Both the position numbers and the translations under genes were made by a program. 8,946 nucleotides of DNA from Candidatus Omnitrophota bacterium (lineage in GTDB: Bacteria > Omnitrophota > Gorgyraeia > Gorgyraeales > Gorgyraeaceae), in assembly GCA_020057645.1 (NCBI GenBank), contig JAGVFL010000162.1, positions 1 to 8,946 of the forward strand, written 5' to 3'. Position 1 is the stretch's first letter. Every line of letters starts with the position of its first letter. This document shows positions 5,854 through 8,946 of this stretch, piece after piece. The notes beneath the pieces are model-generated. The model worked only from the letters and a program-made list of their open reading frames with translations, did not search any database and had not been told where the DNA came from.

Positions 5854-6360
5854 ATGAATAATGACATAAGGCCGTTAAAGGATATCGTGGATATAAGCGG
5901 AGAGTTTCCGGTATTGCCAGTTGTTATTTTGATTTTAGCAGCGCTTGCTGTAACGGCGTTAATATATTTTAGAAAGAAAAGAGGAAAAGAAGAAAAACCC
6001 GCGTTGCCTCCAAAATCTGCGGAAGAAATCGCAAGAGATGCCTTGAAGGCCCTCAGGGAAATGAGACTTATAGAAAAAGGGCTGATCAAGGAATATTATA
6101 TAAGGCTTTCAGATATTATCAGGACTTATATAGAGAATAGATATGGGATATTTTCTATGGATAGGACTACATTGGAACTTTTTCAGGAAATGAAGTCAAA
6201 AAGGATAGAACGTTCGCATGTAGATAAGATAAATTATTTTCTTGAAGACTGCGATATGGTGAAATTCGCGAAATATACGCCTGATCAGAAAGAGACGGAA
6301 GAAATTTATAAAAAAGCGGAAGAGATTATAGATATAACTACGCCTAAGATCATATCATGA
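5854..6360 (+). CDS. Single-pass membrane protein of the MoxR/Bat operon (DUF4381-like position)
   Basis: 168 residues. After a short extracytoplasmic-looking N-terminus beginning DIRPLKDIVDI there is one transmembrane helix (about 19-39), then a basic stretch, a proline-rich linker (48-54) and a helical domain. The helical part carries GLIKEYYIRLSDIIRTYIE (76-94) and YGIFSMDRTT (97-106), a segment commonly seen in DUF4381-type or BatD C-terminal proteins of MoxR operons. It probably links the cytosolic ATPase and DUF58 protein to the membrane VWA proteins, but this is inference from position. The ribosome-binding site is weak (GAGATAGG, 5843-5850). The stop overlaps the next start (ATGA, 6357-6360). 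Confidence 0.82.
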   Translation: MNNDIRPLKDIVDISGEFPVLPVVILILAALAVTALIYFRKKRGKEEKPALPPKSAEEIARDALKALREMRLIEKGLIKEYYIRLSDIIRTYIENRYGIFSMDRTTLELFQEMKSKRIERSHVDKINYFLEDCDMVKFAKYTPDQKETEEIYKKAEEIIDITTPKIIS

Positions 6361-7346
6361 GATTCGCAAATCCTATATTTCTGATATTACTCGGCATCAT
6401 CCCGCTGTTGATCTGGGATTATTTCCGGCGCGCCAAGACGCGCGAAGCAAGCATTATTTTTTCAGACATCTCTATCCCTAAAAATATCAGGCCGGGTTTC
6501 CGCGTAAAATACAGGCGCACGCCGATGATACTGAGGATGCTGGCTATTTTTATTTTTATCCTGGCGCTTGCCAGGCCTCAGGCAGGCCAGAAAGAAGAAG
6601 AGATCATAACAGAGGGCATCGATATCATGCTTACTCTTGATATTTCCGGCAGCATGAAGGCGGAAGATTTTGCGCCTCAGAACAGGCTAGGCGCCGCAAA
6701 GGATGTCCTGAGGGATTTTATAAAATCCAGGCGTAATGACAGGATAGGCCTTGTTGTATTTTCGAGATACAGTTTTACGCAGTGCCCGCTCACGCTTGAT
6801 TATGGAACGCTTCTGGAACTCCTGGATAAAGTGGACATAGGCATGATAGAAGACGGCACTGCTATAGGCATGGCGATAACTAACGCTGTAAACAGACTCA
6901 GGGATTCCGCCGTAAAAACCAAAATCATAGCGCTTTTGACAGACGGCGTTAATAATGCCGGGAAGATAGATCCCCTGACAGCTTCTAAGGCAGCCAAGGC
7001 GCTTGGCATAAGGATATACACGATAGGAGCGGGAAAGCCCGGCGGAGCCATGTATCCCGTAGAAGACCCTATATTCGGTAAAAGATACGTGCGCATTGAT
7101 ACAGAAATAGACGAAACGCTTCTTAAAAACATAGCGGACGAAACAGGCGGGTTGTATTTCAGGGCAAAGGATAAAGAAGGATTGGCGGAAATTTATAAGA
7201 CAATAGGCCGGCTTGAAAAAACAAAAATAGAAACAAAGGAATACGCTAACTATACGGAACTGGCGGGGGTTTTTATGTTGCCGGGATTTTTGTTATTGAT
7301 TTTAGAAATAATACTGGGGAATACGTTGTTTAGAAAGATACCGTAG
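6357..7346 (+). CDS. BatA-like membrane VWA protein
   Basis: 329 residues. Two N-terminal membrane helices (about 5-22 and 57-72, ending ALARPQ) and one at the C-terminus (302-321) bracket a von Willebrand A domain. The MIDAS is intact: DISGSM (Asp-95, Ser-97, Ser-99), Thr-168 in GTAIG and Asp-196 in TDG, so divalent metal binding is expected. This matches BatA, whose VWA domain faces the periplasm in Gram-negative bacteria and is linked to oxidative or envelope stress tolerance and MoxR function. Its paralogue follows immediately downstream. The start is coupled to the previous gene by ATGA. It is separated from the next gene by a 93-base interval holding a heptamer-repeat palindrome. Confidence 0.93.
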   Translation: MRFANPIFLILLGIIPLLIWDYFRRAKTREASIIFSDISIPKNIRPGFRVKYRRTPMILRMLAIFIFILALARPQAGQKEEEIITEGIDIMLTLDISGSMKAEDFAPQNRLGAAKDVLRDFIKSRRNDRIGLVVFSRYSFTQCPLTLDYGTLLELLDKVDIGMIEDGTAIGMAITNAVNRLRDSAVKTKIIALLTDGVNNAGKIDPLTASKAAKALGIRIYTIGAGKPGGAMYPVEDPIFGKRYVRIDTEIDETLLKNIADETGGLYFRAKDKEGLAEIYKTIGRLEKTKIETKEYANYTELAGVFMLPGFLLLILEIILGNTLFRKIP

Positions 7347-7347
7347 T

Positions 7348-7417
7348 TTCGTCGCTCGTCGTTCGTGATTCGTGGTTCGTAGTTGTTCGTTACGATTCAC
7401 GAGCGACGAACGACGAG
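7348..7417. repeat. Heptamer-period repeat forming a long imperfect palindrome
   Basis: Five units of the form YTCGTNN begin at 7348, 7355, 7362, 7369 and 7376, with a further TTCGT at 7386. The opposite strand motif ACGA then recurs at 7392, 7399, 7406 and 7413, also every 7 bases. CTCGTCGTTCGT (7355-7366) is perfectly complementary to 7406-7417. With 5-bp stems 7370-7374/7398-7402 and 7377-7381/7391-7395, 22 of 27 positions pair around a 9-base loop. Because of the period, a shifted 12-bp pairing (7348-7359 with 7399-7410) is also possible. It occupies most of the gap between the two VWA genes and is GC-richer than its surroundings. Confidence 0.85.
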
Positions 7418-7439
7418 TATGTTATTTCAGAGGTGCTAA

Positions 7440-8441
7440 ATGCATTGGGGATTGCCGGTATATCTAAATTTTCTTTTATTAATTCCGGCAGCGATTGCAT
7501 TTTTTATATTAGCCGGGATAACCAAGAGAAAAAAGATAGAGAAATTCGGAGATATTGCTCTTATGGAAAAGCTTTCCTTTTCCAAAAGCCTTATTAAAGA
7601 AAGGGTAAGAAAAGTTTTAATAATTATTGCTTTAAGTTTTTTGATTCTGGCTTTAGCCAGGCCTCAGATAGGCGCTCGCCTTACCATGACCAAGCGTTAC
7701 GGGGTGGATATCATGATAGCCGTTGATACGTCTTCAAGCATGCTTGCCGAGGACATAAAGCCTAACCGTCTGGAAAAAGCAAAACTGGAAATCAGCTCTC
7801 TTATAGATAAATTAAAAGGTGACAGGGCAGGCATACTTACCTTTGCGGGCGATAGTTTCGTGCAATGCCCGCTCACGCTTGATTACTCCGCCGCAAAAAT
7901 GTTTTTAAGTATAATAGAGCCCGGCATGATGCCGAGGCCCGGCACAGCCATAGGGGACGCGATAAAGAAAGCTGCGGAAGGATTCACTAAAAAAGAAAGA
8001 AAGCACAAGGTCCTTATACTTTTGACAGACGGAGAGGACCATGACACAAACCCCGCAGATGCTGCGAATGAAGCCAAAAAAGAAGGTATTATAATCTATA
8101 CAATAGGCATAGGCACCAGCAAAGGAGAGCCAATACCCGTATTGGATGAAACCGGCAAGATAAAGGAGTATAAAAAGGATAAAAACGGAGAAGTTGTGAT
8201 GACAAAGCTGAATGAAGCCATGCTGCAGAAAATAGCTTTGATCACAGACGGTAAATATTACCATGCGACGGCCAATGAATTTGAGCTTGATAAAATTTAT
8301 GACGAGATAAGCAAGATGGAAAAAAAAGAGCTTTCAAACAGGCTCTTTACGCAGTATGAAGATAGATTTCAATATTTTCTTGGGATCGCTTTCATATTGC
8401 TGTGCGTTGAATTTATCATAGGAGATAGGAAAAAGAAATGA
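7440..8441 (+). CDS. BatB-like membrane VWA protein
   Basis: 333 residues with the same plan as the BatA-like neighbour: membrane helices at about 8-27 and 57-73 (ending ALARPQ), a VWA domain, and a C-terminal helix at 310-327. MIDAS residues are all present: DTSSSM (Asp-96, Ser-98, Ser-100), Thr-169 in GTAIG and Asp-197 in TDGED. A longer lysine-rich insertion (about 235-255, DETGKIKEYKKDKNG) distinguishes it from the first copy, as is usual for BatB-type proteins. ATG 7440 has AGAGG at 7429-7433, spacing 6. The two VWA proteins probably arose by duplication and may assemble together in the membrane. The stop overlaps the TPR gene start by four bases. Confidence 0.92.
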   Translation: MHWGLPVYLNFLLLIPAAIAFFILAGITKRKKIEKFGDIALMEKLSFSKSLIKERVRKVLIIIALSFLILALARPQIGARLTMTKRYGVDIMIAVDTSSSMLAEDIKPNRLEKAKLEISSLIDKLKGDRAGILTFAGDSFVQCPLTLDYSAAKMFLSIIEPGMMPRPGTAIGDAIKKAAEGFTKKERKHKVLILLTDGEDHDTNPADAANEAKKEGIIIYTIGIGTSKGEPIPVLDETGKIKEYKKDKNGEVVMTKLNEAMLQKIALITDGKYYHATANEFELDKIYDEISKMEKKELSNRLFTQYEDRFQYFLGIAFILLCVEFIIGDRKKK

Positions 8442-8946
8442 AGCTGTTATTGATATTTTTATTCTATATTTCTACGTTAGGATGGGTATGGGGAGATTCG
8501 CTTGCTTCAAAGAATAAAGAGGGCAATATGCTTTACAAAGAAGGCAGGGTTGACGAGGCGCTGTCCAAATGGCGCGACGCGCAGATCGAAAATCCCGACA
8601 GCGACAAGCTTCATTATAATATAGGCAGCGGCCTTCATCAGCAGAAGAAATATAAAGATGCCGTAAAGGAATATGAAAAGTCTTTGGATTCAAAAGATAG
8701 TGAACTTCAGGCAAAGGCGTATTATAATATAGGAAATACGCATTACAGGATGGGGAAATTACCCGAGGCGATAGAGGATTATAAAAGATGCCTGAATATA
8801 AATCCAAAGGATGAAGACGCGAAATATAACATAGAATTTATAAAGAAAAAGCTAAAAGAGCAGCCCAAGAAAGAAGAACAGCAACAAAAAGAATCCCAGA
8901 AATCAGAAGAAGCCAGGAAAAAAGAAGAAAGAGAAGCTCAATCCCA
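8438..8946 (+). CDS. Exported TPR protein of the Bat operon (BatC/BatE-like), partial
   Basis: Open at the right edge; 169 complete codons are visible. The start ATG overlaps the BatB-like stop (ATGA, 8438-8441), with a purine-rich AGGA upstream at 8427-8430. A signal peptide covers about residues 1-19 (cleavage likely after VWG). Three tetratricopeptide repeats follow at about 24-56, 57-90 and 92-125, with typical YYNIGN, YRMGKLPEAIEDYKRCL and INPKD features. From about 135 the chain turns into a very lysine/glutamate/glutamine-rich tail that runs out of the window. Bat operons usually encode TPR proteins (BatC, BatE) that act as periplasmic scaffolds for BatA/BatB. Which of these it is cannot be decided without the missing C-terminus. 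Confidence 0.9.
   Translation, partial: MKLLLIFLFYISTLGWVWGDSLASKNKEGNMLYKEGRVDEALSKWRDAQIENPDSDKLHYNIGSGLHQQKKYKDAVKEYEKSLDSKDSELQAKAYYNIGNTHYRMGKLPEAIEDYKRCLNINPKDEDAKYNIEFIKKKLKEQPKKEEQQQKESQKSEEARKKEEREAQS

Noticed and set aside
7348..7417. Heptamer palindrome as a CRISPR array or intrinsic terminator
   Set aside because: There are no spacers of constant length between repeats, and no U-tract follows the hairpin.
8472..8807. Minus-strand open frame (111 codons) near the right edge
   Set aside because: It lies wholly within the TPR gene, which has a signal peptide, three clear repeats and a coupled start.

Overview
The window reads as chromosomal DNA of an uncultured, probably diderm (Gram-negative) bacterium. 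A lipoprotein with peptidoglycan-binding domains, an HtpX membrane protease and a MoxR/Bat-type operon all fit a Gram-negative envelope. The moderately AT-rich composition, the dense ATGA gene couplings and the gene set remind me of Candidatus Omnitrophota and related PVC-side lineages, but that is an impression. No rRNA, tRNA, CRISPR array, integrase or transposase was seen.

Left part (1-1958). A two-gene toxin-antitoxin cassette (Phd/YefM antitoxin, RelE/ParE toxin) with its own promoter lies tail-to-tail against a minus-strand gene. That gene encodes a fusion of an N-terminal cysteine-cluster (YkgJ/CxxCxxCC) domain and a C-terminal DUF2156 (phosphatidylglycerol lysyltransferase-type GNAT) domain. 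Bases 1-77 are a 91 % identical copy of bases 754-830, the 3' part of that same gene. The cassette therefore sits between a 3' gene fragment and a nearly complete gene that seems to have lost its last few codons. This is the clearest unusual structure in the window.

Middle (1959-3851). A short intergenic region with divergent promoters leads to a lipoprotein with two PG_binding_1 domains, then a 73-residue two-helix membrane protein, a likely terminator hairpin, and htpX. Four candidate promoters share an extended -10 element of the form TGGTA.

Right part (3852-8946). A MoxR/Bat operon reads: MoxR AAA+ ATPase, DUF58 protein with a degenerate VWA/MIDAS fold, a single-span membrane protein, BatA-like VWA protein, BatB-like VWA protein, and the start of a secreted TPR protein that runs off the window. 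Three of the junctions are 4-base ATGA overlaps, so translation is probably coupled. In known systems of this type the MoxR ATPase works with VWA proteins anchored at the inner membrane, in a chaperone or envelope-stress role. HtpX lies just upstream without an obvious intervening promoter or U-tract terminator, which suggests a joint membrane quality-control unit.

Two intergenic palindromes deserve attention. One is an AT-rich perfect 10-bp hairpin directly in front of the moxR ribosome-binding site. The other is a 7-base-period repeat folded into a long hairpin between the two VWA genes. I see no convincing wholly new multi-gene system; the novelty lies in the cassette insertion and these repeats.
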